The notes: generated from the sequence alone by a model not told the origin. A stretch of 64,000 bases of DNA from Trinickia caryophylli (GCF_034424545.1 NZ_CP139971.1:434001-498000); one strand, 5' to 3'; positions 50,361-59,934 are shown, counted from the stretch's first letter. Numbers and translations are program-made.

Positions 50361-50589
50361 CGGTGCGGATGTTTATCCACGAATCGTGAATAGTGACTTA
50401 ACCAAAGGGCTCATTCTAAGCGATGGAGCGAGGAATAAAATGCTCGATGATCGGAATGTATAACCGGCGGGGTAGGTGCCCGCCGCCGCGTGGCCACGGG
50501 AGATTGACGCCTTGGCGCTCAACCCGCTGCCACGTGCCGACTTTCAGCTTTCCCCCATTTCTGCAGAACGACGACGGAGGCATTCCACG

Positions 50590-51678
50590 ATGGCTGACAA
50601 ATATCGAATCGCCGTGATTCCGGGCGACGGCATCGGCACCGAGGTCATGCCCGAGGGCTTGCGCGTGCTCGACGCCGCGGCGCGGCGCTTCGGCATCGAG
50701 CTCGAGTACGACCACATCGAGTGGGCGAGCTGCGACTACTACGAAAAGCATGGGCAAATGATGCCCGACGATTGGAAGGCGCAGCTCCTGCGCTGCGATG
50801 CCATTCTGTTCGGTGCCGTGGGCTGGCCCGCCAAGGTGCCCGACCACATCTCGCTGTGGGGGTCGCTGCTCAAGTTCCGACGCGAGTTCGATCAGTACGT
50901 GAACCTGCGCCCGGCGCGGCTCTTTGAAGGCGTGCCTTCGCCGCTCGCCGGCCGGCGCGCGGGCGACATCGATTTCTGGATCGTGCGAGAAAACACCGAG
51001 GGCGAGTATTCGTCTGTCGGCGGTGTCATGTTCGAAGGTACCGAGCGCGAATTCGTGGTGCAAGAGGCCATCTTCACGCGACACGGCAGCGAGCGCGTAC
51101 TGAAGTTCGCGTTCGATCTCGCGCAACGGCGCCCGCGCAAGAAGCTGACCGTGGCCACGAAGAGCAACGGCATCGCGATCAGCATGCCGTGGTGGGACAA
51201 ACGCGCCGAGGAAATGGCAGTCCGCTACCCGGACGTCGCCTGGGATAAACAGCACATCGACATCCTCAGCGCGCGCTTCGTGCTCAACCCCGACCGCTTC
51301 GACGTGGTGGTGGCAACCAACCTTTTCGGCGACATACTCTCCGATCTCGGGCCGGCCTGCACGGGCACGATCGGCCTCGCGCCCTCGGCCAACCTTAACC
51401 CTGATCGGTCGTTCCCGTCGCTCTTCGAGCCCGTGCACGGCTCCGCGCCCGACATCGCGGGCAAGGGCATCGCCAACCCGATCGCCATGATCTGGTCGGC
51501 CGCGATGATGCTCGATTTTCTTGGCCAGCACACGGGCAAAGGCCGCGCCGCGCACGACGCGATCCTCGCCGCGATCGAGGCCACGTTGAAGGAAGGCCCG
51601 CGCACGGGCGATCTCGGCGGACGGGCGCGCACCGAAGAGGTGGGTGCCGCCATCGCAGCCTGCATCGAGCGCGCCTGA
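50590..51678 (+). CDS. dmlA: Tartrate/D-malate dehydrogenase (decarboxylating)
   Basis: A 362-residue member of the isopropylmalate/isocitrate dehydrogenase family. Motifs: IAVIPGDGIGTEVMPEG, the substrate-loop RENTEGEYSSVGG, and the metal Asp residues in NLFGDILSDLGPACTGTIGLAPSAN, then EPVHGSAPDIAGKGIANPIA. The segment AILFGAVGWPAKVPDHISLWGSLLKFRREF (in parts) is typical of tartrate dehydrogenase/D-malate dehydrogenase. It oxidises and decarboxylates D-malate to pyruvate or acts on tartrate. The start follows GGAGG; a 38-residue longer frame is not supported. The semialdehyde dehydrogenase gene follows after 27 bases. Confidence 0.92.
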   Translation: MADKYRIAVIPGDGIGTEVMPEGLRVLDAAARRFGIELEYDHIEWASCDYYEKHGQMMPDDWKAQLLRCDAILFGAVGWPAKVPDHISLWGSLLKFRREFDQYVNLRPARLFEGVPSPLAGRRAGDIDFWIVRENTEGEYSSVGGVMFEGTEREFVVQEAIFTRHGSERVLKFAFDLAQRRPRKKLTVATKSNGIAISMPWWDKRAEEMAVRYPDVAWDKQHIDILSARFVLNPDRFDVVVATNLFGDILSDLGPACTGTIGLAPSANLNPDRSFPSLFEPVHGSAPDIAGKGIANPIAMIWSAAMMLDFLGQHTGKGRAAHDAILAAIEATLKEGPRTGDLGGRARTEEVGAAIAACIERA

Positions 51679-51705
51679 GCGCATCCGATCCCAAACGGAG
51701 AAGTC

Positions 51706-53178
51706 ATGACAAGCAGATTCGAACTCGAAGCACTGATTCGCACCGGCAATTTCATCGGTGGCCGGTGGGTGCCCGCCATCGACGGCGCGAAGTTCTCCGT
51801 CGTCGATCCAGCCACGGGCGAGCCAATCGCGGAAGTGGCCGACAGCGGCGCCGCCGACGCGCGAGCGGCGACCGATGCGGCAGCGGCCGCATTCCCCGCA
51901 TGGCGCAACACATTGCCGAAAGAACGTGCGGCGATCCTGCGCCGCTGGCACGCGCTGATCGTCGCGAATCAGGAAGCGCTGGGCGCACTGATCTCGCGCG
52001 AACAGGGCAAACCGCTCGCCGAGGGCGTCGGCGAGGTGGCGTATGGTGCATCGTACGTCGCGTGGTTCGCCGAGGAAGCAACGCGCATCTACGGCGACCT
52101 GATCCCGCAGCAGCAGCCCGGCAAGCGAATGAGCGCCGTCAAGGAACCGATCGGCATCGTTGCTGCAATCACGCCCTGGAATTTCCCGCTCGCGATGATC
52201 GCCCGCAAGATCGCGCCGGCATTGGCCGCCGGTTGCACCGTCGTCGGCAAGCCGGCGGAAGACACGCCGCTCACGGCATCCGCGCTCGTGATGCTCGCGC
52301 ACGAAGCCGGCCTGCCGGCCGGCGTGCTCAACCTCGTCACGTCGTCGCGCGAACGCGCCGTGCCCGCCGTGGCCGACTGGCTGCACGATGCGCGCGTGCG
52401 CAAGATCACGTTCACCGGCTCTACGGCCGTCGGCAAGTACCTCGCGCGCGAATCGGCGGGCACGCTGAAGAAGCTCTCGCTGGAACTGGGCGGCAACGCG
52501 CCGTTCATCGTCTTCGACGACGCGGATCTCGAGGCGGCAGTGGCCGGCCTCATGGCCGCGAAATTCCGCAATGGCGGCCAGACTTGCGTATGCCCCAATC
52601 GCGTCTACGTGCAGTCGGGCGTGTACGAGCGCTTCGCGGCACTGCTCGGCGAACGCGTCGAGGCGCTCGCGGTCGGCCCCGCCAGCGACAAGCGCACGCA
52701 GATTGGTCCGATGATCAATGCGCGCGCCATCGACAAGATCGCCCGCCACGTGGACGACGCGCTCTCGCGCGGCGCGAGGATCGTGACCGGCGGGCGGCGG
52801 CTGACCGACCTCGGCCCGAACTATTACGCGCCGACGGTGCTCGCCGATGCGAACGACACGATGCTGCTTTGCGGCGAAGAGACGTTCGGCCCGGTCGTGC
52901 CGCTATTCCGCTTCGACGACGAGCAGCAGGCGATCGAAGCCGCCAACGCAACGCCTTATGGGCTGGCATCGTACTTCTACAGCAACGATCTCAAGCGTAT
53001 CGAGCGGGTCTCTCGCGCGCTCGAAGCGGGGATCGTCGGCATCAACGAAGGGGCGCTCGCTAGCGAAGCGGCGCCATTCGGCGGTGTGAAGGAGTCGGGC
53101 TACGGGCGCGAGGGCTCCAAATACGGCCTCGACGACTACCTCTCGATCAAATACCTCTGCCAGGGCAATCTCGCCTGA
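51706..53178 (+). CDS. Succinate-semialdehyde-type aldehyde dehydrogenase (GabD-like)
   Basis: A 490-residue ALDH. The cofactor segment ITPWNFPLAMIARKIAPALAAG is followed by KPAEDTPLTA, a GabD hallmark. The base Glu is in LSLELGGNAPF and the nucleophile in RNGGQTCVCPNRVY; CVCP with two Cys spaced by one residue is as in GabD enzymes. The C-terminus EAAPFGGVKESGYGREGSKYGLDDYL is typical. It probably oxidises succinate or tartronate semialdehyde formed in the same catabolic unit. Confidence 0.9.
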   Translation: MTSRFELEALIRTGNFIGGRWVPAIDGAKFSVVDPATGEPIAEVADSGAADARAATDAAAAAFPAWRNTLPKERAAILRRWHALIVANQEALGALISREQGKPLAEGVGEVAYGASYVAWFAEEATRIYGDLIPQQQPGKRMSAVKEPIGIVAAITPWNFPLAMIARKIAPALAAGCTVVGKPAEDTPLTASALVMLAHEAGLPAGVLNLVTSSRERAVPAVADWLHDARVRKITFTGSTAVGKYLARESAGTLKKLSLELGGNAPFIVFDDADLEAAVAGLMAAKFRNGGQTCVCPNRVYVQSGVYERFAALLGERVEALAVGPASDKRTQIGPMINARAIDKIARHVDDALSRGARIVTGGRRLTDLGPNYYAPTVLADANDTMLLCGEETFGPVVPLFRFDDEQQAIEAANATPYGLASYFYSNDLKRIERVSRALEAGIVGINEGALASEAAPFGGVKESGYGREGSKYGLDDYLSIKYLCQGNLA

Positions 53179-53197
53179 CCATCTCTCCTCTCCAGGT

Positions 53198-53219
53198 GCC
53201 CGGGTCGTCACGCCCGGGC
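53198..53219 (+). terminator. Hairpin after the semialdehyde dehydrogenase gene
   Basis: GCCCGGG and CCCGGGC form a 7-bp stem with an 8-base loop, 20 bases after the stop codon. No T-run follows, so it is a weak or Rho-assisted terminator at best. Confidence 0.4.
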
Positions 53220-53223
53220 CCGG

Positions 53224-53298
53224 CCCCCCTCGCCCCCCTCGCCCCCCTCGCCCCCCTCGCCCCCCTCGCCGCCACTCGCCGCCACTCGCCGCCACTCG
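53224..53298. repeat. Two adjoining tandem repeat tracts
   Basis: Five exact 9-bp units CCCCCCTCG (53224-53268) are followed by three exact 10-bp units CCGCCACTCG (53269-53298). The second unit looks derived from the first by small changes. It lies in the 388-base gap between the dehydrogenase and the MFS gene; slippage here could alter spacing to the downstream promoter. Confidence 0.9.
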
Positions 53299-53565
53299 CG
53301 CCCGTCCGTCCGGGCGACTACACTTATTCGGCTGCGCGATAGTTCGTATTCTCATTATCGACTTGCCGCAGCGGCGCCTTCGCGATACAAAAACCGACCG
53401 GCCGGTGTGCGGCCGCGGCCATGGCGCCCACTGTGCCAGGCGATTCGACAGAAAAGACAAAACGATCGGACCGATGGCGCGTTTCTCGTCGTCAGGTTCC
53501 GAACACGCGGCCGCGGCAAGCGTTCAGCGCCGAGCCGCGTCCACCGAGAAGCATGGGAGACAGCA

Positions 53566-54924
53566 ATGAGCAGTAATTCCGTCATCAACGTTCAGTCATA
53601 CATCAACGAGCGGCCCTTTTCCGCCTTCCAATGGGTCATCTTCGCGATGTGCTTCGTCATCGTGCTGCTCGACGGCTTCGATACCGCCGCCATCGGTTTC
53701 ATCGCGCCTTCCCTGATCGCGCAATGGCACATCGGCAAGCCCGAACTCGCCCCCGTGCTCAGCGCCGCGCTCTTCGGGCTGGCCTGCGGCGCACTCGCGT
53801 CCGGCCCGCTGTCCGACAGGCTCGGCCGCCGCATGCTGCTCATCGGCTCCGTGCTGCTGTTCGGCGCGGCCTGCCTCGCCTCCGCATTCTCGTCGAGCAT
53901 CGGCCAGTTGACACTGCTGCGCTTCGTCACCGGCGTGGGCCTCGGCGCCGCCATGCCCAATGCCGTCACGATGATGGGCGAGTTCTGCCCGGACCGGCGC
54001 CGCGCCACCGTCATCAATCTGATGTTCTGCGGCTTTCCGCTCGGCGCCGCGCTCGGCGGCTTTCTGGCCGCCTGGCTCATCCCGACCTTCGGGTGGCGCA
54101 GCGTGCTGCTGCTCGGCGGCATCGCGCCGCTCGTCCTGTGCGTCGCATTGATCGCCGCCATGCCCGAATCCGTGCGCTTCCTCGTCGCCAGCAACGCCCG
54201 CGCCGAACGCATTCGTGCCACGCTCGCACGCCTCGGCGGCCAGCCGCCTCAAGCTCATGCATTCGTCATGACGGAAACCCAGCCCCAGTCGGACAGCAAG
54301 GGCCTCGGCGTCGTCTTCTCGCGCAGCTACCTCGTCGGCTCCCTGATGCTGTGGATCGCCTACTTCATGGGCCTCGTGATCTTCTACGCATCGATCAACT
54401 GGATGCCGGTGCTGCTCAAGGACGCAGGCCTCGCGGCGCAACGCGCGACACTGATCTCGGCCCTCTTTCCGCTCGGCGGCGTCGGCGCCGTGCTCTGCGG
54501 CGTGTTGATGGACCGCTTCAACGCAAATCGGATCATCGCACTTTGCTACGGTCTCACGGCCATCAGCGTCTACTGCATCGGTCAAGCCGCAGGCAACATC
54601 GGCCTGCTCGTGCTCACGGTCTTCTTCGCCGGCGTGCTGATGAACACGGCGCAATCGTCGATGCCGGCGCTGGCGGCCGCCTTTTATCCCACGGCGGGCC
54701 GCGCGACCGGCGTCGCCTGGATGCTTGGCGTCGGCCGCTTCGGCGGCATCGCCGGCTCGTTTCTGGTGGCGCAACTCGCGGCCCGCCACGTCAGCTTCGC
54801 CGGCATCTTCGCCACCGTGGCCACAGCGGGCGTCGTCGCGGGCGTCGCACTGTTGATCAAGCAGGCCGCCGTGCCGTTGAGGGCTCCGGACCCGCTCGGA
54901 CACGCCGAAACGATCGGTCACTAA
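53566..54924 (+). CDS. MFS transporter, aromatic/organic acid:H+ symporter (AAHS) type
   Basis: A 452-residue, 12-helix transporter. The first helix has VIVLLDGFDTAAIGFIAPSL, the DGFD motif of AAHS transporters, followed by GPLSDRLGRRMLLIGS between helices 2 and 3. The start ATG follows GGGAGA. It lies after the dmlA/ALDH pair on the same strand but with its own 388-base leader, so it may be separately transcribed. It probably imports an organic acid that feeds the pathway. Its last 4 bases overlap the convergent aldolase gene. Confidence 0.88.
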   Translation: MSSNSVINVQSYINERPFSAFQWVIFAMCFVIVLLDGFDTAAIGFIAPSLIAQWHIGKPELAPVLSAALFGLACGALASGPLSDRLGRRMLLIGSVLLFGAACLASAFSSSIGQLTLLRFVTGVGLGAAMPNAVTMMGEFCPDRRRATVINLMFCGFPLGAALGGFLAAWLIPTFGWRSVLLLGGIAPLVLCVALIAAMPESVRFLVASNARAERIRATLARLGGQPPQAHAFVMTETQPQSDSKGLGVVFSRSYLVGSLMLWIAYFMGLVIFYASINWMPVLLKDAGLAAQRATLISALFPLGGVGAVLCGVLMDRFNANRIIALCYGLTAISVYCIGQAAGNIGLLVLTVFFAGVLMNTAQSSMPALAAAFYPTAGRATGVAWMLGVGRFGGIAGSFLVAQLAARHVSFAGIFATVATAGVVAGVALLIKQAAVPLRAPDPLGHAETIGH

Positions 54925-55718
54925 GCGGGTTGCGCCGGCTCGATGAATTCGCGCGCGAGCCGGCGCGCCGCCTGGGCGAACATCAGGATGTCGACGCCCG
55001 TCGCCACGAACGAACAACCCAGCTCGAGGTAGTGCCGCGCGAGCGCCGGGTCCGACGTCAGCGTGCCGGCCGCCTTGCCCGACGAAACGATCGTATCGAT
55101 AGCCGCATCGATCGCCGCCTGAACCTCGGGGTGCGTGGGCTTGCCGCGATAACCCATCGACGCGGCAAGGTCGGCCGGGCCGATGAACACCCCATCCACG
55201 CCGTCCACCGCGCAAATCGATTCGAGATTGCGCAAGGCCTCGGCCGATTCCGCCTGAACGAGCACGCAAATTTCGCTGTCGGCGACGGCAAGATAGTCGC
55301 CGCGCGCGCTCCAGCGTGACGCACGGCCCACCGCGCTGCCGACGCCGCGGATGCCTTCGGGCGGATAGCGCGTGGCGGCCACCACGGCGCGCGCTTCATC
55401 GGCGGTATCGATCATTGGCACAAGCAGCGTGCGCGCGCCGATATCGAGCAGCCGCTTGATCGTGACGGCATCGCCCGATGCAGGCCGGACCACCGGCTCG
55501 GCGCCATACGCCGCGACGGCTTGCAACTGGGCGAGCGTGCTGCGCAGGTCGTTCGGCGCATGCTCGTTGTCGACGAGCAGCCAATGAAAACCCGCCGTGG
55601 CGCTGACTTCCGCCAGATAGGCATCGGCCATGGAAAGCCAGAAGCCGATGCGCGGCTCGCGCGCGGCGATGGCCGCCTTGAACGGATTAAGCGCTGAGGT
55701 CTGCATTGCGTTGGACAT
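54921..55718 (-). CDS. HpcH/HpaI family aldolase (2-keto-3-deoxy acid aldolase)
   Basis: A 265-residue class II TIM-barrel aldolase very like HpaI. Key features: LLVDNEHAPNDLRST, PVVRPASGDAVTIKRLLDIG with catalytic Arg, TLLVPMIDTADEA, the RYPPEGIRGVGSAVGRASRW loop, and the metal-binding pair in LVQAESAEAL and GVFIGPADLAASMGY. Next to a galactarate-type dehydratase it most likely cleaves 5-keto-4-deoxy-D-glucarate to pyruvate and tartronate semialdehyde (GarL reaction, inferred). Start alternatives are 55727 and 55706; the start overlaps the MFS stop. Confidence 0.86.
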   Translation of the reverse strand: MSNAMQTSALNPFKAAIAAREPRIGFWLSMADAYLAEVSATAGFHWLLVDNEHAPNDLRSTLAQLQAVAAYGAEPVVRPASGDAVTIKRLLDIGARTLLVPMIDTADEARAVVAATRYPPEGIRGVGSAVGRASRWSARGDYLAVADSEICVLVQAESAEALRNLESICAVDGVDGVFIGPADLAASMGYRGKPTHPEVQAAIDAAIDTIVSSGKAAGTLTSDPALARHYLELGCSFVATGVDILMFAQAARRLAREFIEPAQPA

Positions 55719-57027
55719 GCGGGGCACGCTCCGGAGTGTCGTCTTCGATGCGAATGGGCTCGACCTTTCCCATCAGGAAGAGATAGTTGACGATGGCGAC
55801 GCCGATCAGCGCCGAAGAAAATACGAGCGCGGGTACGAACGAGCCGGTGGCGCCGACGATGGCACCCGTGGCGATCGGGCCGACGATTCCACCGACGTTC
55901 GACACGGTGTTCTGCACGCCGGCCACGAGCGATACCGCGCCGCGTGGAGCGACGTCCCCCGGCAATGCCCACACCTGGGAAGCGGCCACCGTCGTGCCCG
56001 ATTTGGCGATGCAAAGCAGGATGACGGCGACGACGGCCGATTGCGCGAACGCGGCGAAGCCGATGCTCGAAGCCATAACGAGCCCGATCACGAGAAAGAG
56101 CTTGCGCGTGGCCGTCAGCGACAGCCGGCCCGAGGCATAGACGCGATCGGAGGCCCATCCGGCGAAGATCTGCACGACGATCGAGGCGAAGAGCGGCAGC
56201 GACGCCATGATGCCCATTTGCATCAGGCTGAAGCCGCGCGCCTTCACGAGATACGTCGGCAGCCAGGTAATGAAGAAATAGGAGTTGTAATTGATCATGA
56301 AAAAGCCGATACACATCGCCCAGATATTGCGGTGAGCGAGCAGCTTCTTCAGCGAGGGGCGGGCCTCGTGGTCCGCTTGCTGCGCCGTCTGACCTTCGAG
56401 AATATGCGCGAGTTCGGCGCCATTGACGCGGGGGTGCCGCTGCGGCGAATCGGTGAATACGAACTGCCAGACGCAGAACCACGCGAGGCCGAGCACACCG
56501 GTCACGGCGAACGTGAGCTTCCAGTCGAGCATGGAAAGCAGAAACGCGATCAGCGGGAGCGCGATCGCGCCGCCGAGCTTCGAGCCGCTATCGAAGATGG
56601 CGGCCACCGTCGCGCGTTCCTTCGAGGGAAACCATTTCGACGCGATACCGGCATTGCTCGGATAAGCACCCGCCTCGCCCGCACCGAGCGCGACGCGCAG
56701 CGTGACGAGCGACCAGAAACCCTTGGCCACGCCCGTGACGGCCGTGGCCGCGGACCACCAGAGTACCGCGAAACCGAGCACCTTCTTTTGGCCATACCGG
56801 TCGGCCAGCATCCCTGCCGGTACCTGCAACAGCGCATATGACCAGAAAAACGCGGACATGACGACCCCGAGTTCGACCGGGCTCAGATGAAACTCCGATT
56901 GAATGTGCGGTGCCGCGACCGACAGCACCGTGCGATCGATGTAATTGATCGCAATGGCCGCCCACATCAGTGCCGCCACCGTCCAGCGCACCTTCGAACG
57001 TCGTTCGCGCCCGAGATCATTTCCCAT
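55687..57027 (-). CDS. MFS transporter, glucarate/galactarate type
   Basis: A 446-residue major facilitator of the anion:cation symporter family, as GudP/GarP. Signatures: AIAINYIDRTVLSVAAPHIQ in helix 1, AGMLADRYGQKKVLGF between helices 2 and 3, AGEAGAYPSNAGIASKWFPSKERATVAAIF in parts, a GudP/GarP hallmark. The start at 57027 follows AAGGAGAC. It sits between the dehydratase and the aldolase and overlaps the aldolase start, so it is the uptake component of a hexarate pathway. Confidence 0.9.
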   Translation of the reverse strand: MGNDLGRERRSKVRWTVAALMWAAIAINYIDRTVLSVAAPHIQSEFHLSPVELGVVMSAFFWSYALLQVPAGMLADRYGQKKVLGFAVLWWSAATAVTGVAKGFWSLVTLRVALGAGEAGAYPSNAGIASKWFPSKERATVAAIFDSGSKLGGAIALPLIAFLLSMLDWKLTFAVTGVLGLAWFCVWQFVFTDSPQRHPRVNGAELAHILEGQTAQQADHEARPSLKKLLAHRNIWAMCIGFFMINYNSYFFITWLPTYLVKARGFSLMQMGIMASLPLFASIVVQIFAGWASDRVYASGRLSLTATRKLFLVIGLVMASSIGFAAFAQSAVVAVILLCIAKSGTTVAASQVWALPGDVAPRGAVSLVAGVQNTVSNVGGIVGPIATGAIVGATGSFVPALVFSSALIGVAIVNYLFLMGKVEPIRIEDDTPERAPHVQRNADLSA

Positions 57028-57115
57028 TTCTGTCTCCTTCGAATGTATTGTCGTCGACCGTTCCGGTCTTGCGTTCTTGCGCCGCACGCGCATCCGGGTC
57101 GCCCGGCCGCCTCGG

Positions 57116-58663
57116 CTAACTCACGATGCCCATGTGCCAGGGCACGAATTCGTGATCGCCGAGATCGAGCAACTCGCTTTTCGTCCGCTGCCCCGATGCG
57201 GTCCGCAGTATTCGCTCGAAGATGTCGCGGCCCATCTCCTCGATCGTCCGCTCGCCATCGAGCACGAGGCCGCAGTTGACGTCCATGTCGTCTTCGAGCC
57301 GGCGGTACATCGGCGTATTGCTCGCGAGCTTGAGCGTGGGCGCGGGCTTCGAGCCGAACATGGAGCCGCGCCCGGTCGTGAAGCAGATGAGGTTGGCGCC
57401 GCTCGCGATCTGCCCCGTCACGGCCACCGGGTCGTAGCCCGGCGAATCCATGAAGACGAAGCCGGCCCGGTCGATCGGCTCGGCATATTCGTAGACGGCC
57501 TGCAGCGGCGTAGTGCCGCCTTTCATTGCCGAGCCGAGCGACTTCTCGAAGATGTTCGCGAGCCCGCCTTGCTGATTGCCCGGACCGACCACGCCGTTGA
57601 ACTGGCCATTGTGGCCGTGCGTGTAGCGCTCCCACCATTGCAGCCGATCGAGCAGCTTGCGCCCCACTTCGGGCGAGACGGCCCGGCGTGTCAGCATGTA
57701 TTCGACGCCGTGTATCTCCGGCGTTTCGGAGAGAATGGCGGTGCCCCCATGACGCACGAGCAGGTCCATGGCCGCGCCGAGCGCCGGGTTCGCCGTAATT
57801 CCGGAAAAGCCGTCGGATCCCCCGCATTCGAGCCCGATCTTCAGATGACTTGCGCTCACGGGCCGTCTGACCACCTCGTTGGCCGCCGGCAGCATCTGCT
57901 CGACGGCCGCGATGCCCGCCTCGATCGTCGCACGCGTGCCCCCCTGTGCCTGCATGACGAGCGTGCGCATCGCGGGGCCCTCGTCCAGCGCCTGCGAGTC
58001 CACGAGTTCGGCCACCTGATTGCGCTCGCAGCCGAGCCCCACGATCAGCACGCCGGCCAGATTGGCGTGCCGCGCGTAGCCCGCCAGCGTGCGCCGCAAG
58101 ACGTCGAAATGCTCGCTCGGGGAAGACATGCCGCAGCCGCTCGTCTGCGCGAAGGCCACCACGCCGTCGACGTTCGGGTAGCGCGCGAGCCGCTCCGGCG
58201 TGAATCGCGCCGCAATATGCTTGATGACGGTGGCGGAACAGTTGACCGATGCGAGAATGCCGATGAAATTGCGGGTGGCCACCCGCCCGTCCGCCCGGAC
58301 GATGCCGTCGAACGTCGCGCGCTCGCCTGCGGGCACATAATCGACAGGCCGCACGTCGAGACCAAACCCCGGATCGCGTGCAAAGTCGACGAGTTCCATG
58401 TTGTGCGTATGCACATGCTCGCCCTGCGCGATATCGCGCGCCGCGCGGCCGATCACCGTGTCGTACTTGCGAATGGGCGCGCCCGCGGCGATGCGCGCGG
58501 CGGCCACCTTGTGGCCGGGCGCCACCTGAGCCCGCATACGCACGAGCTCGCCGCCGATGCGGAGCTGCTGGCCGAGCGCCAGCCCTTCGCGCGCAATGAG
58601 CACATTGTCCGAGCCGTGCAGTCTCAGCAACGGCCCGTCGAAATTCACGTTCGCCTGCAACAT
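57116..58663 (-). CDS. garD: Galactarate/altronate dehydratase family (UxaA/GarD)
   Basis: A 515-residue two-domain dehydratase. The N-terminal SAF domain (about 1-95) includes GHKVAAARIAAGAPIRKYDTVIG and HVHTHNMEL; the large domain has RATRNFIGI-like RVATRNFIGILASVNCSATV, GCGMSSPSEH and the C-terminal GRGSMFGSKPAPTLKLASNT. This is the fold of GarD and UxaA. With the hexarate transporter and HpcH/HpaI aldolase downstream, galactarate (or glucarate) is the likely substrate; altronate cannot be excluded. The ATG follows GAGGGACGG. It is first in a three-gene operon with a LacI operator upstream. Confidence 0.85.
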   Translation of the reverse strand: MLQANVNFDGPLLRLHGSDNVLIAREGLALGQQLRIGGELVRMRAQVAPGHKVAAARIAAGAPIRKYDTVIGRAARDIAQGEHVHTHNMELVDFARDPGFGLDVRPVDYVPAGERATFDGIVRADGRVATRNFIGILASVNCSATVIKHIAARFTPERLARYPNVDGVVAFAQTSGCGMSSPSEHFDVLRRTLAGYARHANLAGVLIVGLGCERNQVAELVDSQALDEGPAMRTLVMQAQGGTRATIEAGIAAVEQMLPAANEVVRRPVSASHLKIGLECGGSDGFSGITANPALGAAMDLLVRHGGTAILSETPEIHGVEYMLTRRAVSPEVGRKLLDRLQWWERYTHGHNGQFNGVVGPGNQQGGLANIFEKSLGSAMKGGTTPLQAVYEYAEPIDRAGFVFMDSPGYDPVAVTGQIASGANLICFTTGRGSMFGSKPAPTLKLASNTPMYRRLEDDMDVNCGLVLDGERTIEEMGRDIFERILRTASGQRTKSELLDLGDHEFVPWHMGIVS

Positions 58664-58734
58664 CCGTCCCTCTTCCTCCATTACGGCGGGGTCATCACGC
58701 GCCTTTTCGGCCGTATCCTTGTGTTGTTTTCACA

Positions 58735-58759
58735 GTTACCGGTTTATGTAACCGGTAAC
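58735..58759. promoter_or_regulatory. LacI/GntR-like operator pair
   Basis: GTTACCGGTT (58735-58744) and AACCGGTAAC (58750-58759) are exact inverted copies around TATGT. Each arm contains ACCGGT, and the right half (TGTAACCGGTAACA) is close to the TGTTACC-type sites bound by GntR-like LacI proteins. It lies between the divergent dehydratase operon and lacI-type gene, 32 bases before the latter's start. Confidence 0.75.
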
Positions 58760-58790
58760 ATCGATGCCATGCTAATACGGTTTTGGGATA

Positions 58791-59891
58791 ATGGCCAACC
58801 CTTTTTTGCACCGGACAACCCGCGTCGTGAGCAGCACTCCTTCCGATTCCCCACCCGGCGCGACCGGCAGCGGCACTCGCCGCGCCCGCCGCGGCACCGG
58901 CCGCGTTACGCTCAGCGACCTCGCCGCGCGCATCGGCGTGACGAAGGTCACGGTATCGCGCGCCCTCAACACGCCCGAACTCGTATCGGCGGAGACGCTC
59001 GAACGCGTGCGCGAGGCCGTGCGCGAAACGGGGTACACGCCGGATCTGGTCGCGGGCTCGCTCGCGTCCAATCGCAGCCGGCTTGTCGTCGCGCTGATCC
59101 CGGCCATGGCTGGCGGCGTTTTTCAGGAAACCGTGGCTGCATTGACGAACGAACTCGCGGCGTCGGGCTACCAGCTTCTGTTCGGCCAAAGCGGGTATGA
59201 CGAATCGCGCGAGGATGCGCTGCTCGACGCCATCATCGGCCGACGCCCGGCCGGCATCGTGCTCACGGGCGTCGTTCACTCCGAATATGCGCGCAAGAAA
59301 CTGAAGGCCTCGGGTATTCCCGTCGTCGAAACATGGGAGCTCACGCGCTCGCCGCTCGACATGCTGGTGGGGTTTTCGCATCCGGACGTGGGAGCGGCGG
59401 CGGCGCGCTACCTCCATGAACGCGGTGCCCGGCGCCCGGCCGTGGTGACGCCCGGAGATCGCCGCGCGCAAGTGCGGGCGGAGGCTTTCGTCGCGTCTTT
59501 CGCCGCGTCTTTTGGCGGCGCGCACGAGGTGCCCGTCGTCAGCGCGCCGTCACCGGCCACGATCGGAGACGGCAGGCAGGCACTCGCTCATCTGCTCGAA
59601 GTCCACCCGCAAGTCGACGCCGTCTTTTGCGGCGCCGACGTCGTTGCGATGGGTGTGTTGATCGAAGCAAGGCACCGCGGGCTCGCGGTACCCGGCCGGT
59701 TGAAGGTGCTCGGCTACGGCGACCAGAATTTCGCCAAGGATGCGGACCCTGCGCTCAGCACGATACGCATCGACGGTACGCGCATCGGCAAGCTCGCGGC
59801 GTCGATGCTGCTGCAACGGCTCGAAACGGGCACGGTCAAGCGGCGGAAGGTCGATGTCGGCTTCGACCTGATCTCACGCGAAAGCGCCTGA
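58791..59891 (+). CDS. LacI family transcriptional regulator (GntR-like)
   Basis: A 366-residue repressor with a Ser/Thr/Gly-rich N-terminal tail of about 35 residues, then the helix-turn-helix (VTLSDLAARIGVTKVTVSRALN, about 39-60), a hinge and a sugar-binding-protein-like sensor domain (VDAVFCGADVVAMGVLIEARHRGLAVP; PALSTIRIDGTRIGKLAA). It is divergent from the dehydratase/transporter/aldolase operon and faces a perfect operator-like inverted repeat, so it surely controls that operon and itself. A GTG about 13 codons later is an alternative start. Confidence 0.9.
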   Translation: MANPFLHRTTRVVSSTPSDSPPGATGSGTRRARRGTGRVTLSDLAARIGVTKVTVSRALNTPELVSAETLERVREAVRETGYTPDLVAGSLASNRSRLVVALIPAMAGGVFQETVAALTNELAASGYQLLFGQSGYDESREDALLDAIIGRRPAGIVLTGVVHSEYARKKLKASGIPVVETWELTRSPLDMLVGFSHPDVGAAAARYLHERGARRPAVVTPGDRRAQVRAEAFVASFAASFGGAHEVPVVSAPSPATIGDGRQALAHLLEVHPQVDAVFCGADVVAMGVLIEARHRGLAVPGRLKVLGYGDQNFAKDADPALSTIRIDGTRIGKLAASMLLQRLETGTVKRRKVDVGFDLISRESA

Positions 59892-59905
59892 CCCACTGAA
59901 CGGTA

Positions 59906-59934
59906 AGGCCGGCGCCGTCATCGGCCGCCGGCCT
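59906..59934. terminator. GC-rich hairpin between convergent genes
   Basis: AGGCCGGCG (59906-59914) pairs with CGCCGGCCT (59926-59934) around an 11-base loop, between the ends of the lacI-type gene and the DUF4148 gene. It is probably a shared terminator, though its T-run is poor. Confidence 0.45.

Noticed and set aside
53224..53298. CRISPR-like array
   Set aside because: The repeats adjoin directly without spacers and the units are only 9-10 bases long.
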